DNA of 16,084 bases from DASUSF01 sp036375275 (GTDB lineage Bacteria > Pseudomonadota > Alphaproteobacteria > Geminicoccales > Geminicoccaceae), in contig DASUSF010000287.1 in the NCBI GenBank assembly GCA_036375275.1, positions 1-16,084 on the forward strand. The letters run 5' to 3'. Below the pieces are notes generated by a model. The model did not search any database. It was not told the DNA's origin and was given only the letters and a program-made list of their open reading frames with translations. The translations under genes and the position numbers were made by a program. Positions 1 through 6,572 of this stretch are shown in pieces. Position 1 is the stretch's first letter, and the number at the start of each line of letters is the position of its first letter.

Positions 1-490
1 CGGCGGCGCCGGGATCGAGCGCCACGGCTGCATCCCAGAAGCGGCGCATGAACTGCATCTCGCCGGCGTAGTCCCAGACGTAGAGCGCGACCACTCCCTC
101 GGGACGGACGACCCGGCGCAGCTCGGCGACCGCCTCGGCGGGCCTCGGCACGAAGTTCAGGACCAGCCCCGAGACCGCCGCGTCGAAGGCATCGTCTTCG
201 AACGGGAGCGCCTGCGCGTCGCCCTGCTCGAAGCGCACCCTCGGATCGCTCACCCGGCGTCGGACGAGCGCCAGGAAGGCGGCTGCGGAGTCGAGCCCGG
301 TCACGGCCGCCGGCCGCGAGCGCTCCACTACGGTCTCGACGAGGGCGCCCGTGCCGCAGCCGAGGTCGAGGATTCGAAGCCCCGGCGGTAGTCCCAGCCA
401 GGCCAGGAATTCGGCCGCTACCCGGCGGCTCCACCGTCCGACGTAGCGCTCGTACGCTTGCCCGTCATCCCAGATGTCCGCCGTCTTCAT
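1..490 (-). CDS. Class I SAM-dependent methyltransferase (C-terminus off window)
   Basis: This leftward gene is cut by the left window edge, so only its first 163 residues are visible. The start is an ATG at 488-490 preceded by a purine-rich GGGGGATAGG. The N-terminus (IWDDGQAYERYVGRWSR) and motif I, DLGCGTG at residues 42-48, are those of the Methyltransf_11/UbiE-like fold. An acidic post-I turn (GLDSA, about 65-69), a motif II region around GDAQALPFEDDAFD (90-103), and LRRVVRPEGVVALYVWD (124-140) follow in the normal order. It would transfer a methyl group from S-adenosylmethionine to a small molecule in the cytosol; the substrate cannot be read from the sequence. It lies 108 bases downstream of the cyclase gene on the same strand. 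It is not a copy of the methyltransferase at 1501-2304, since the N-terminus and motif I differ. Confidence 0.88.
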   Translation of the reverse strand, partial: MKTADIWDDGQAYERYVGRWSRRVAAEFLAWLGLPPGLRILDLGCGTGALVETVVERSRPAAVTGLDSAAAFLALVRRRVSDPRVRFEQGDAQALPFEDDAFDAAVSGLVLNFVPRPAEAVAELRRVVRPEGVVALYVWDYAGEMQFMRRFWDAAVALDPGAA

Positions 491-598
491 CCTATCCCCC
501 GCACCATCCAAGGCCTTTCGAGCGGCGCCTCGCCGACCTCCCAGGCCTCCGCTTCCTATATGCCGGCCACTCTCCGCGATCACGGCTTCGGAACAGGC

Positions 599-1435
599 TC
601 ATCGGGCGGGCAGAGGCTCCCCGCCGTCGCGCCACTCCACCTGGAACAGGCGGACGGGCTCGCTGAAGCCCTTCAGGAGCTGCTCGCCGACTTCCAGGAT
701 CCTCCGCCGGCGGCGCGCGGCGGCCGCGACCACCCCCGAAACCATGATCCCGCCGGCTTCGGCGGCCGCGCACAGCCGCGCCGCGAGCTGCACCGTGCTG
801 CCGAACAGGTCGTTGCTGTCCGCCACCGGCTCGCCCGCGTGCAGCCCGATCCGGACCCGGATCGGCTCGTCGCTCGAGCGGTTGTAGCGCTCGAACGAGC
901 GCTGGATCTGCTCCGCCGCCTCGAGCGCGGCATCGACGTCGTCGAACGCCGCCATGATGCCGTCGCCGGTGTGCTTGACCTCGCGGCCGCCGCACTGGGC
1001 GAGGGCGCGCCGGACCAGGGCGTCGTGGGCGCGCACCAGCTCGACCGCCCTCCGGTCTCCGAGGCGGACCGTCATTTCCGTCGAGCCGACGATGTCGGTG
1101 AACATGATTGCCCGGAACCCGCCGTCCACCTCGACCCTGCCCGACCGGCCCGGCCTGGGGTCTTGGATCCGGCCGAGGAACGCCTCGACCGCCGATAGCG
1201 CGACCTCGATGACGTCGCTCGGCAGGTTGCCGTGCGCCTCGCGATGCACGCGCTCGGCCGTGGCCCGGTCGGGCGCGTCGATCAGGCAGAAGCCCGTGCC
1301 GCGCTCCTCCTCGAACCAGTAGGTCAGGAACTTGACCCCGTAGCGGTCCTGGACCTCGAGGTCCTTCATGTGCGCTTCGGCGACCTCTGCAGCGGTCATC
1401 CCGCCGAGCTCGTGACGGTCCAGGAAGATCGGCAT
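599..1435 (-). CDS. DUF4242-class III adenylate/guanylate cyclase fusion protein
   Basis: A 278-residue protein with two parts. Residues 1-80 match DUF4242, the small ferredoxin-like fold related to the nickel-binding protein SCO4226 (HELGGMTAAEVAEAHMKDLE, YGVKFLTYWFEEERGTGFCL, REAHG). Residues about 105-270 are a class III cyclase catalytic domain: metal-binding D114 in FTDIVGST, K154 and the second metal Asp D158 in KHTGDGIMAAF, then GLHAGEPV and D209. The K154/D209 pair suggests ATP rather than GTP as substrate, giving cAMP. The usual transition-state Asn of the VNxAAR motif is Gln here (Q216 in STVQLAARL), while R220 is kept. There is no membrane segment, so it should be cytosolic. The ATG at 1433-1435 was chosen because it begins the DUF4242 fold exactly and has GGAG 8 bases upstream; an open frame extending farther upstream is antisense shadow. 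What DUF4242 senses is unknown. Confidence 0.9.
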   Translation of the reverse strand: MPIFLDRHELGGMTAAEVAEAHMKDLEVQDRYGVKFLTYWFEEERGTGFCLIDAPDRATAERVHREAHGNLPSDVIEVALSAVEAFLGRIQDPRPGRSGRVEVDGGFRAIMFTDIVGSTEMTVRLGDRRAVELVRAHDALVRRALAQCGGREVKHTGDGIMAAFDDVDAALEAAEQIQRSFERYNRSSDEPIRVRIGLHAGEPVADSNDLFGSTVQLAARLCAAAEAGGIMVSGVVAAAARRRRRILEVGEQLLKGFSEPVRLFQVEWRDGGEPLPAR

Positions 1436-1500
1436 CGGCCAGCTCCGGCTGCGTCCGGCCCGACCTTGCCATAGCCAGGCCCGCCGAGCCAACTTGGCGA

Positions 1501-2304
1501 TCAGGCCCGGGTCCCGACCACCTCCAGGTATTCGGCCTCGGCCACCAGCGTGTCGCCGCCCCCGCGGTCGAAGCGCTCCAGCACCCCTTCGACCTCGTGC
1601 GCGAAGCGCTCCCGCCCGGCGTCGTCGAGCGCGGCCAGGACCGTCCGGGTCGGGCCGAAGTGGGCGCGGAAGAAGTCGAACCAGTGGCGCGCCGAGAGCT
1701 GGCGGAAGACGGCGGTCCGCTTCTCCGCCCGGAGGTCGCGGACGGCGCTGCCGAGGAGCTCGCGGACCCGCGCTTCCGTGCCCCAGAGCGGCGGCGGCTT
1801 CACGCCCGCCGGCGGCGGCAGATGGCGGCCGTGGAGCTTGAACAGTTCGCCCCACATGCCGTCGGGCGTCCAGTTGGCCAGCGCGATGGTCCCGCCGGGC
1901 CGGCAGACCCGGACCAGCTCGCTCGCCGCCTTTTCCTGGTCGGGCGCGAACATCACCCCGAAGGTCGAGAGCACGACGTCGAACCTCGCGTCCTCGAACG
2001 GCAGCGCCTCCGCGTCGCCGACCTCGAACCTCGCCGGCAGCCGTTCCGCCGCCGCCCGCTCGCGCGCCCGCTCGATCAGCGCCGGCACATAGTCGACCCC
2101 GACCGCGTCCGCGAACCGGCGGGCCGCCGAGAGCGCGACGTTGCCGCTGCCGCAGGCGACGTCGAGCGCCTTCTGGCCGGCCCTGAGCCCGGCGGCCTCG
2201 CACAGCAGCTCGCCCGTGAACACGGTGTTCCAGGCGATCATGCCGAAGTCGCCGTCGGCCCAGGTGGCCTGCTGGCGGGTCTTGATCGCGGCAAAGTCGA
2301 CCAT
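1501..2304 (-). CDS. Class I SAM-dependent methyltransferase (UbiE/Methyltransf_25-like)
   Basis: A complete 267-residue cytosolic methyltransferase. Motif I is DVACGSGNVAL (48-58), post-I is VGVDYVPALIERA (68-80), motif II is GDAEALPFEDARFDVV (96-111), and the motif III region is VRVCRPGGTIALANWTPDG (131-149). The N-terminus (IKTRQQATWADGDFGMIAWN) resembles proteobacterial proteins annotated as class I methyltransferases, and the C-terminal ~100 residues (HWFDFFRAHFGPT) are typical of that group. The substrate is not known. It begins 17 bases after the permease stop and has an AAGGGA site upstream, so the two are probably co-transcribed. This is the place where a second ABC permease gene would normally stand, yet the functional link is unclear. 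Confidence 0.88.
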   Translation of the reverse strand: MVDFAAIKTRQQATWADGDFGMIAWNTVFTGELLCEAAGLRAGQKALDVACGSGNVALSAARRFADAVGVDYVPALIERARERAAAERLPARFEVGDAEALPFEDARFDVVLSTFGVMFAPDQEKAASELVRVCRPGGTIALANWTPDGMWGELFKLHGRHLPPPAGVKPPPLWGTEARVRELLGSAVRDLRAEKRTAVFRQLSARHWFDFFRAHFGPTRTVLAALDDAGRERFAHEVEGVLERFDRGGGDTLVAEAEYLEVVGTRA

Positions 2305-2321
2305 GATCGGAAGTTCCCTTC

Positions 2322-3386
2322 TTAGCGCGCCCGCGGATCGAGCAGGCGATAGAGCAGGTCGGAGAGGAGGTTGAGGCCGATGAACACGGTGCCGACCACG
2401 ACCGTCCCGCCGAGCACCGCGTTCATGTCGGCGTTGAGGAGCGAGTTGGTGATGTACAGGCCGAGCCCCGGCCACGCGAACACCGTCTCGGTGAGCACCG
2501 AGCCCTCGAGCAGGTTGGCGTAGGAGAGCGCGACCACCGTGATCAGCGGGACCAGGGTGTTGCCGAGCGCGTGGCGCCAGACCACCCGCCGTTCCGAGAG
2601 CCCCTTCACCCGCGCCGTCGTCACGTACTCCTGGCCGAGCTGCTCGATCATGAAGCTTCGTGTCATCCGGGCGATGTAAGCCAATGAGAAATAGCCGAGA
2701 ATCGATGCAGGCAACAGGAGATGCCAGAACGCGTTCACGAAGATGTCGAGGTCGCCGGCGAGGAGCGAATCGACCAGCAGGACGCCGGTGACCGGGGGCA
2801 CCAGGCCCTCGTAGAAGACGTCGAGGCGGCCCGGGCCCGCGACCCAGTCCAGCCGGGCGTAGAAGACCAGCAGCCCGACCAGGCCGAGCCAGAACACCGG
2901 CACCGAGTAGCCGATCAGGCCGACCACCCGGACCAGGTGGTCGAGGAAGCGGCCCTGGTGGGTCGCGGCGAGGACGCCGAGCGGGATGCCGAGCGCGACC
3001 CCGATCACCGTCGCCACGGTCGCGAGCTCGAGGGTCGCCGGGAACACCCGGACGATGTCCTCGAGCACCGGCCGGGCGGTCAGGACCGACCTGCCGAAGT
3101 CGCCCCGGAGCACGTCGCCGACGTAGATCAGGAACTGCTGCCAGAGCGGAAGGTGCAGGCCGAGCTCGATCCGGACCCGCTCGTAGACGTCCGGCGGCGC
3201 CCGGTCGCCGACCGCGGCGAGGACCGGGTCGATCGGCACCACCCGGCCGATCAGGAAGGTGACCAGGAGCAGGCCGAGGAAGGTGACGGCGAGGGTGAGC
3301 ACGAGCCGGCCGGCCGTCAGCAGCGGGGCCGGAAGACGGATCCGCCGCTCCTGCCGACCGCGTGCCGTGCCCTCTGCCGTGCTCAT
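2322..3386 (-). CDS. ABC transporter permease, DppB/OppB (peptide/nickel) family
   Basis: A complete 354-residue inner-membrane permease of the dipeptide/oligopeptide/nickel importer family. Visible features are a first membrane helix at about 27-48, the periplasmic segment with the family motif GDFGRSV (95-101), several helices between about 115 and 240, the cytoplasmic EAA coupling loop (EYVTTARVKGLSERRVVWRH, 253-272), the conserved FAWPGLG (303-309), and a last helix at about 326-345. It would form one half of the channel and needs a second permease (DppC type), two ATPases and a periplasmic binding protein. None of these lies beside it: upstream is a divergent dehydrogenase and downstream a methyltransferase. 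The N-terminus carries about 20 polar residues before helix 1. The start ATG at 3384-3386 has only a weak Shine-Dalgarno site. The substrate cannot be assigned. Confidence 0.92.
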   Translation of the reverse strand: MSTAEGTARGRQERRIRLPAPLLTAGRLVLTLAVTFLGLLLVTFLIGRVVPIDPVLAAVGDRAPPDVYERVRIELGLHLPLWQQFLIYVGDVLRGDFGRSVLTARPVLEDIVRVFPATLELATVATVIGVALGIPLGVLAATHQGRFLDHLVRVVGLIGYSVPVFWLGLVGLLVFYARLDWVAGPGRLDVFYEGLVPPVTGVLLVDSLLAGDLDIFVNAFWHLLLPASILGYFSLAYIARMTRSFMIEQLGQEYVTTARVKGLSERRVVWRHALGNTLVPLITVVALSYANLLEGSVLTETVFAWPGLGLYITNSLLNADMNAVLGGTVVVGTVFIGLNLLSDLLYRLLDPRAR

Positions 3387-3570
3387 GCCGTCCCGTTCGC
3401 TCGAGGTGTGTTGGAGCTATAGCCGATCCCGCCCGTCGCCGGCGAGGGATGCTGGCAGGGCCGACGCCCCGGTCGGCAGCCCCGGGTAGCGGGCCTGCCA
3501 GGAGTCTGGACCCGCCGCCTCCGCCGCCTATCATGCCGCCCCACGAATGGGTCGGGAGCGGAGGGACGGC
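3387..3570. other. Divergent intergenic region between permease and SDR genes
   Basis: A 184-base gap between two genes read in opposite directions, so it must hold both promoters. I can point only to weak candidates: GCTATAGC near 3415-3423, which could be a -10 element on either strand, and TATCAT at 3529-3534 for the rightward gene. Neither has a convincing -35 partner. No operator-like dyad or coding frame stands out. Confidence 0.35.
3560..3566 (+). promoter_or_regulatory. Ribosome binding site deciding the SDR start
   Basis: GGAGGGA lies four bases before the ATG at 3571. It favours that codon over the in-frame ATG at 3547, whose product would begin with eight extra residues (MGRERRDG) that lie inside and before this site. 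Confidence 0.7.
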
Positions 3571-4329
3571 ATGAACAAGATCGATCTGGTCGGGCGGCGG
3601 GCGGTTGTGACCGGCGGCGGGCAGGGCATCGGCCGGGCCATCGCCGAGCGGCTGCTCGGCTCCGGCGCCGCGGTCAGCATCTGGGATCGCGACAAGGACC
3701 TGGCGCTGCGCACCCGCGACGAGCTCGCGAGGGACGCGAAGCACCAGGTCCACGCCCTCGCGATGGACGTGACCGATCCGAAGGGCGTGGAGGTCGCCCG
3801 CGACGAGACCAACGCGAACCTCGGCGGCATCGACATCCTGGTCTGCAACGCCGGCATCGCCGGGCCGAACCACAATCTCTGGGAGTATCCGGTCGACGCC
3901 TGGCGGGACGTGATCGAGATCGACCTGAACGGCGTCTTCTACTGCTGCCGGGCGATGGTGCCGCAGATGATCCGCCAGAACTACGGCCGGATCGTCAACG
4001 TCGCCTCGATCGCCGGCAAGGAAGGCAATCCCTCGGCCAGCGCCTACGCGGCCGCGAAGGCCGGCGTGATCGCGCTCACCAAGGCGCTCGGCAAGGAGCT
4101 CGCGACCCACAACATCGCGGCCAACTGCATCACGCCGGCCGCCGCCCGGACCCGGATCTTCGATCAGGTCTCCGAGGAGTTCGTGAACTACATGCTCTCC
4201 AAGATCCCGCGCGGGCGGTTCCTGACGGTCGAGGAGGCGTCGTCGATGGTCGCCTGGCTGGTCTCGGAGGAGAACTCGTTCACGACTGGCGCGGTGTTCG
4301 ACCTCTCGGGCGGCCGCGCGACCTACTGA
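3571..4329 (+). CDS. Short-chain dehydrogenase/reductase (FabG-like, NAD-type)
   Basis: A complete 252-residue classical SDR. The cofactor motif TGGGQGIG spans 14-21, NAG is at 93-95, and the catalytic tetrad is N120, S146, Y159 and K163 (YAAAK), with the usual 13-residue S-Y distance. An Asp (D39, in SIWDRD) at the end of the second strand points to NAD(H) rather than NADP(H). It would oxidise a secondary alcohol or reduce a ketone in the cytosol. The overall look is close to sugar-acid and 3-oxoacyl reductase type SDRs, for example the deoxy-fuconate/rhamnonate dehydrogenases, but the substrate is not proven. The C-terminus (GAVFDLSGGRATY) is the usual SDR end. It is divergent from the permease and followed after 29 bases by a small gene, which is probably in the same transcript. 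Confidence 0.92.
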   Translation: MNKIDLVGRRAVVTGGGQGIGRAIAERLLGSGAAVSIWDRDKDLALRTRDELARDAKHQVHALAMDVTDPKGVEVARDETNANLGGIDILVCNAGIAGPNHNLWEYPVDAWRDVIEIDLNGVFYCCRAMVPQMIRQNYGRIVNVASIAGKEGNPSASAYAAAKAGVIALTKALGKELATHNIAANCITPAAARTRIFDQVSEEFVNYMLSKIPRGRFLTVEEASSMVAWLVSEENSFTTGAVFDLSGGRATY

Positions 4330-4358
4330 GCGGTGCAGGTGCGATCGTCGGAGCGGAC

Positions 4359-4664
4359 GTGGATCGGCTGAGCTCGGAGCAGACCGTGGCGCACGCCGGC
4401 GAGCATCCCGGGGATTCGTTGATCTGCGTCCACGTGTTCCGTGGCGAGCGGCCGCTGCTCCATGTGTACCGGGAGCCGGACGGGTTCTGGGCCTTCACGT
4501 GCGGTCGCGACGACCACGTGGTGAAGGAGGACGTGCTCCCGGTCTGCCACCGGTGCGCGCTGGCCGGGAACGGCGTGGCCGGCGAGCTTGCTGCGCTTCG
4601 ACCGGGGTTTCAGGCGAACCGGGCCGGGGCCGCGCACTGCTGGCGGATCACGCCGCTGGACTGA
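4359..4664 (+). CDS. Small Cys-containing conserved hypothetical protein
   Basis: A 101-residue soluble protein starting at GTG, with GGAG five bases upstream. I do not recognise a named family with certainty. The central part (CVHVFRGERPLLHVYREPDG, then FWAFTCGRDDH) resembles small bacterial proteins of unknown function in which a 'surface-exposed Cys...GERP' segment precedes a 'W.F.CG..DH' segment; a DUF2185-like relationship is possible but untested. Cysteines are at 23, 48, 63, 66 and 94, and C63-H-R-C66 could bind metal. There is no signal peptide or membrane helix. It lies 29 bases after the SDR stop on the same strand, so it is probably co-transcribed. Codon use matches its neighbours, and no longer frame competes on either strand. 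Confidence 0.65.
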   Translation: MDRLSSEQTVAHAGEHPGDSLICVHVFRGERPLLHVYREPDGFWAFTCGRDDHVVKEDVLPVCHRCALAGNGVAGELAALRPGFQANRAGAAHCWRITPLD

Positions 4665-4715
4665 GGCGGTGCGGCACCCGGATGCGCGTCGGCCGGAGCG
4701 GCAGCAAGCTTCCGG

Positions 4716-4744
4716 CTGACCGACCGGCCGGACTTCCGTATGCT
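4716..4744 (+). promoter_or_regulatory. Candidate sigma-70-type promoter before the VWA gene
   Basis: CTGACC (4716-4721) and TATGCT (4739-4744) are separated by 17 bases, each matching four of six consensus positions. The site sits in the 130-base gap between the small Cys protein and the VWA gene, about 50 bases before the ATG at 4795. It is the only reasonable promoter candidate in that gap, but it is imperfect. Confidence 0.4.
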
Positions 4745-4794
4745 TCGATGCGCCGGACGCTGGAAAGGCCGGGCGCCGCGCCAACATAAAGGGC

Positions 4795-5496
4795 ATGAGC
4801 AAGCACGATCTGCCGACTTCCCGCCCGGGTGGCGATGCCGTCGAGGCCTTCGTCCGCGAGGTCGCCCGCACGCCGCCGCCCAAGACGGAAGGGCGCGGCC
4901 GCCTGATCTTCGCCATGGACGCGACCGCGTCGCGCGAGCCGACCTGGGACCGGGCCTGTCAGGTGCAGGGCCAGATGTTCGTCGAGACCGCGGCGCTCGG
5001 GGGGCTCGACGTCCAGCTGGTCTACTACCGGGGCTTCAACGAATGCCGGGCGAGCCGGTGGGTCAGCGACGCGACCCAGCTGGTCCGGCTGATGACCGGC
5101 GTGATGTGCCTCGCCGGGCAGACCAAGATCCGGCGCGTCCTGCAGCACGCGATCAACGAGACCGGCAAGAAGCGGGTCGCGGCGCTGATCTTCGTCGGCG
5201 ACTGCTTCGAGGAGGACATCGACGCGGTCGGCCAGCTCGCCGGCCAGCTCGGCATGCTCGGCGTGCGCGCGTTCGTCTTCCAGGAGGGCACCAACGCGGT
5301 CGCCGAGCGCGCCTTCCGGCAGATCGCGAAGCTCACCGGCGGCGCGCACTGCCGGTTCGATTCCTCGAGCCCGGCCCAGCTCCGGGACCTGCTCGGCGCG
5401 GTCGCGGCCTATGCGGCTGGCGGACGGCAGGCGCTGGTCGACCTGTCCAGGCGCTCCAGTGGCGAGGTCCGCGCCTTGCTCGGGCAGATCAAGTAG
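4795..5496 (+). CDS. Von Willebrand factor A domain protein
   Basis: A 233-residue soluble protein that is almost entirely a VWA fold. The metal-ion-dependent adhesion site is complete in a variant form: D42-A-T44-A-S46 in place of DxSxS, T110 in GQTKI, and D136 in LIFVGDCFEED. Strands LIFAMDAT, DVQLVYYRG, RVAALIFVGD and GVRAFVFQEG alternate with helices as expected. VWA domains bind a Mg-bridged partner, often in complexes with AAA+ or chaperone-type proteins; the partner here is unknown. The next gene, 4 bases on, is a membrane-anchored J-domain protein, and the two genes look like one unit. AAAGGG lies unusually close to the ATG, leaving a poor spacer, but no better start exists before the domain begins. 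Confidence 0.85.
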   Translation: MSKHDLPTSRPGGDAVEAFVREVARTPPPKTEGRGRLIFAMDATASREPTWDRACQVQGQMFVETAALGGLDVQLVYYRGFNECRASRWVSDATQLVRLMTGVMCLAGQTKIRRVLQHAINETGKKRVAALIFVGDCFEEDIDAVGQLAGQLGMLGVRAFVFQEGTNAVAERAFRQIAKLTGGAHCRFDSSSPAQLRDLLGAVAAYAAGGRQALVDLSRRSSGEVRALLGQIK

Positions 5497-5500
5497 TGGC

Positions 5501-6238
5501 ATGGGCGGCTACTTTCTGCTCGGCGTCGTCCTGCTCGCCGCCATGCTCCTCGCCGCGCGCGCCTTCACCCGGGCGAGCCCGGGGCGTCTCGCGCAGGGTG
5601 TGCGCGCGTTCATCGCCGCGTTCAGCGTCCTCGCGGGCACGGGCTTGCTGTTCGCCGGCCGCCTAGGGCTCGCCCTGGTCACCCTCGGGGCCGCCGTGAT
5701 GGCGGTGCGCGCGATGAAGCGGGCGCCGGGCGGCTTCGGCGGCTTCACCGGCGGCTCGTCGGGCGGGGCGGCGCCCCGGACGTCGGCCGTCGCGACCGAC
5801 ACCCTGAACATGACCCTCGACCACGCCACGGGCGATCTCGAGGGGGAGGTGCTCCAGGGGCCGTACGCCGGCCGCTCGCTGGACAGCCTCGGCGTGTCCG
5901 ACCTCATGACCCTCCTCGCCTGGTGCCGGCGCGAGGACCCGCGCTCGGTGGCGCTGCTCGAGACCTATCTCGACCGGCGCGACGGCGACTGGCGGAGCAG
6001 GGCCGGCGCCGACGCCGGTGGCCCGGGTGGCGGCGGCGCCGGCGCGACCGGCGGAAGCGCGATGGACGAGGCGACCGCGCTGTCGATCCTCGGCCTGCCG
6101 CGCGGCGCCGGCGCGGACGAGATCAAGGCGGCGCACCGGCGCCTGATGACCAGGCTGCACCCGGATCACGGCGGTTCGAGCTATCTCGCAGCCCAGCTCA
6201 ACCAGGCCAAGGACTTCCTGCTCGGCCGGCACGGTTGA
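5501..6238 (+). CDS. Membrane-anchored DnaJ-domain (Tim14/Pam18-like) protein
   Basis: A 245-residue protein with hydrophobic segments at about 4-20, 35-52 and 54-70, a Gly-rich linker (75-90), a middle domain (about 95-160: DHATGDLEGEVLQGPYAG, LMTLLAWCR), a second Gly/Ala-rich linker (170-187) and a C-terminal J domain (about 188-245). The J domain keeps the essential HPD (220-222) and the following helix QLNQAKDFLL. The topology (N-terminal membrane anchor, C-terminal J domain) is that of Tim14/Pam18-type and DjlA-like co-chaperones that recruit Hsp70 (DnaK) to the inner membrane. The ATG at 5501 was chosen because it begins the first membrane helix and lies 4 bases after the VWA stop. An in-frame start at 5411 would add 30 residues that overlap the VWA gene. 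Confidence 0.87.
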   Translation: MGGYFLLGVVLLAAMLLAARAFTRASPGRLAQGVRAFIAAFSVLAGTGLLFAGRLGLALVTLGAAVMAVRAMKRAPGGFGGFTGGSSGGAAPRTSAVATDTLNMTLDHATGDLEGEVLQGPYAGRSLDSLGVSDLMTLLAWCRREDPRSVALLETYLDRRDGDWRSRAGADAGGPGGGGAGATGGSAMDEATALSILGLPRGAGADEIKAAHRRLMTRLHPDHGGSSYLAAQLNQAKDFLLGRHG

Positions 6239-6415
6239 GCGGACAGGGCACGTGGAGGGCGTCGTTGACGTTGAATTAACCATGCGTGCTCCGATATAGG
6301 GGCGCCGCGGCGCAGGTGCGCGAAGCCGCGCGGCCGCCGCGGTCGCCGCCCGGCCGACGGTCGCTCGGACCGATCGTGGGCGCGCGGGCACGGGACCAGC
6401 AGCGAGAGGGGAAGC
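6239..6415 (+). promoter_or_regulatory. Upstream region of the galU remnant and ugd, with promoter candidate
   Basis: This is the first part of a gap of more than 300 bases between the J-domain gene and ugd. It holds an AT-richer patch in a very GC-rich setting. TTGAAT (6271-6276) is followed after 16 bases by GATATA (6293-6298), or after 18 by TATAGG (6295-6300), and TTGACG lies just before at 6265-6270. This is the best sigma-70-type promoter candidate in the window and would serve the polysaccharide-precursor genes. The following ~110 bases are GC-rich leader with no convincing coding frame. Confidence 0.5.
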
Positions 6416-6490
6416 ATGCCCGAGATCCGTGAGGTGGTCTTCCCGACGGCCGGCCGCGGCACCCGCATGCTGCCGTCCGGCGGATCCTGA
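6416..6490 (+). pseudogene. galU: Remnant of galU (UTP-glucose-1-phosphate uridylyltransferase), N-terminal ~20 codons
   Basis: A 24-codon frame starts at ATG 6416 behind a strong Shine-Dalgarno site (AGAGGGGA, 6405-6412) and ends at TGA 6488-6490. It reads MPEIREVVFPTAGRGTRMLP and then four unrelated residues before the stop. This is the start of GalU: family members begin with a short basic stretch, then VFPVAGLGTRFLPATK, the uridine-nucleotide-binding G-x-G-T-R loop. The rest of the gene (about 270 codons) is absent, with only 82 bases left before ugd. The simplest reading is an internal deletion or an assembly collapse of a galU-ugd pair, which would fit metabolically since GalU makes the UDP-glucose that Ugd oxidises. 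A leader peptide with chance resemblance is less likely, given 14 or so consecutive family-like positions. Confidence 0.6.
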
Positions 6491-6533
6491 TCCGCATGCA
6501 CCGGCGCCGGCTGCGCGCCGTCCCGAGGGCCAC

Positions 6534-6551
6534 GGCGCGCTCTTGCGCGCC
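6534..6551 (+). repeat. GC-rich hairpin just upstream of ugd
   Basis: GGCGCGC and GCGCGCC form a perfect 7-bp stem around a TCTT loop, ending 21 bases before the ugd ATG. There is no T-run after it, so it is not a standard terminator. It could affect translation or mRNA stability, or be left over from the end of the lost galU. Confidence 0.45.
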
Positions 6552-6572
6552 AAGCACGAAAGAGACCATGCC

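Noticed and set aside
1501..4110. An 869-codon leftward open frame spanning three genes
   Set aside because: Only its last 267 codons (the methyltransferase) resemble a protein family. The rest is out of frame with the permease and antisense to the SDR, with Arg/Pro/Gly-rich shadow composition.
5411..5500. Longer J-domain protein starting at 5411
   Set aside because: The added 30 residues lie inside the VWA gene and are polar/Arg-rich, whereas ATG 5501 begins the first membrane helix directly after the VWA stop.
4795..6238. VWA plus J-domain pair as a phage defence system
   Set aside because: No nuclease, effector, ATPase or other defence gene is nearby, and codon use is like the core genome. 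A housekeeping chaperone role fits better.
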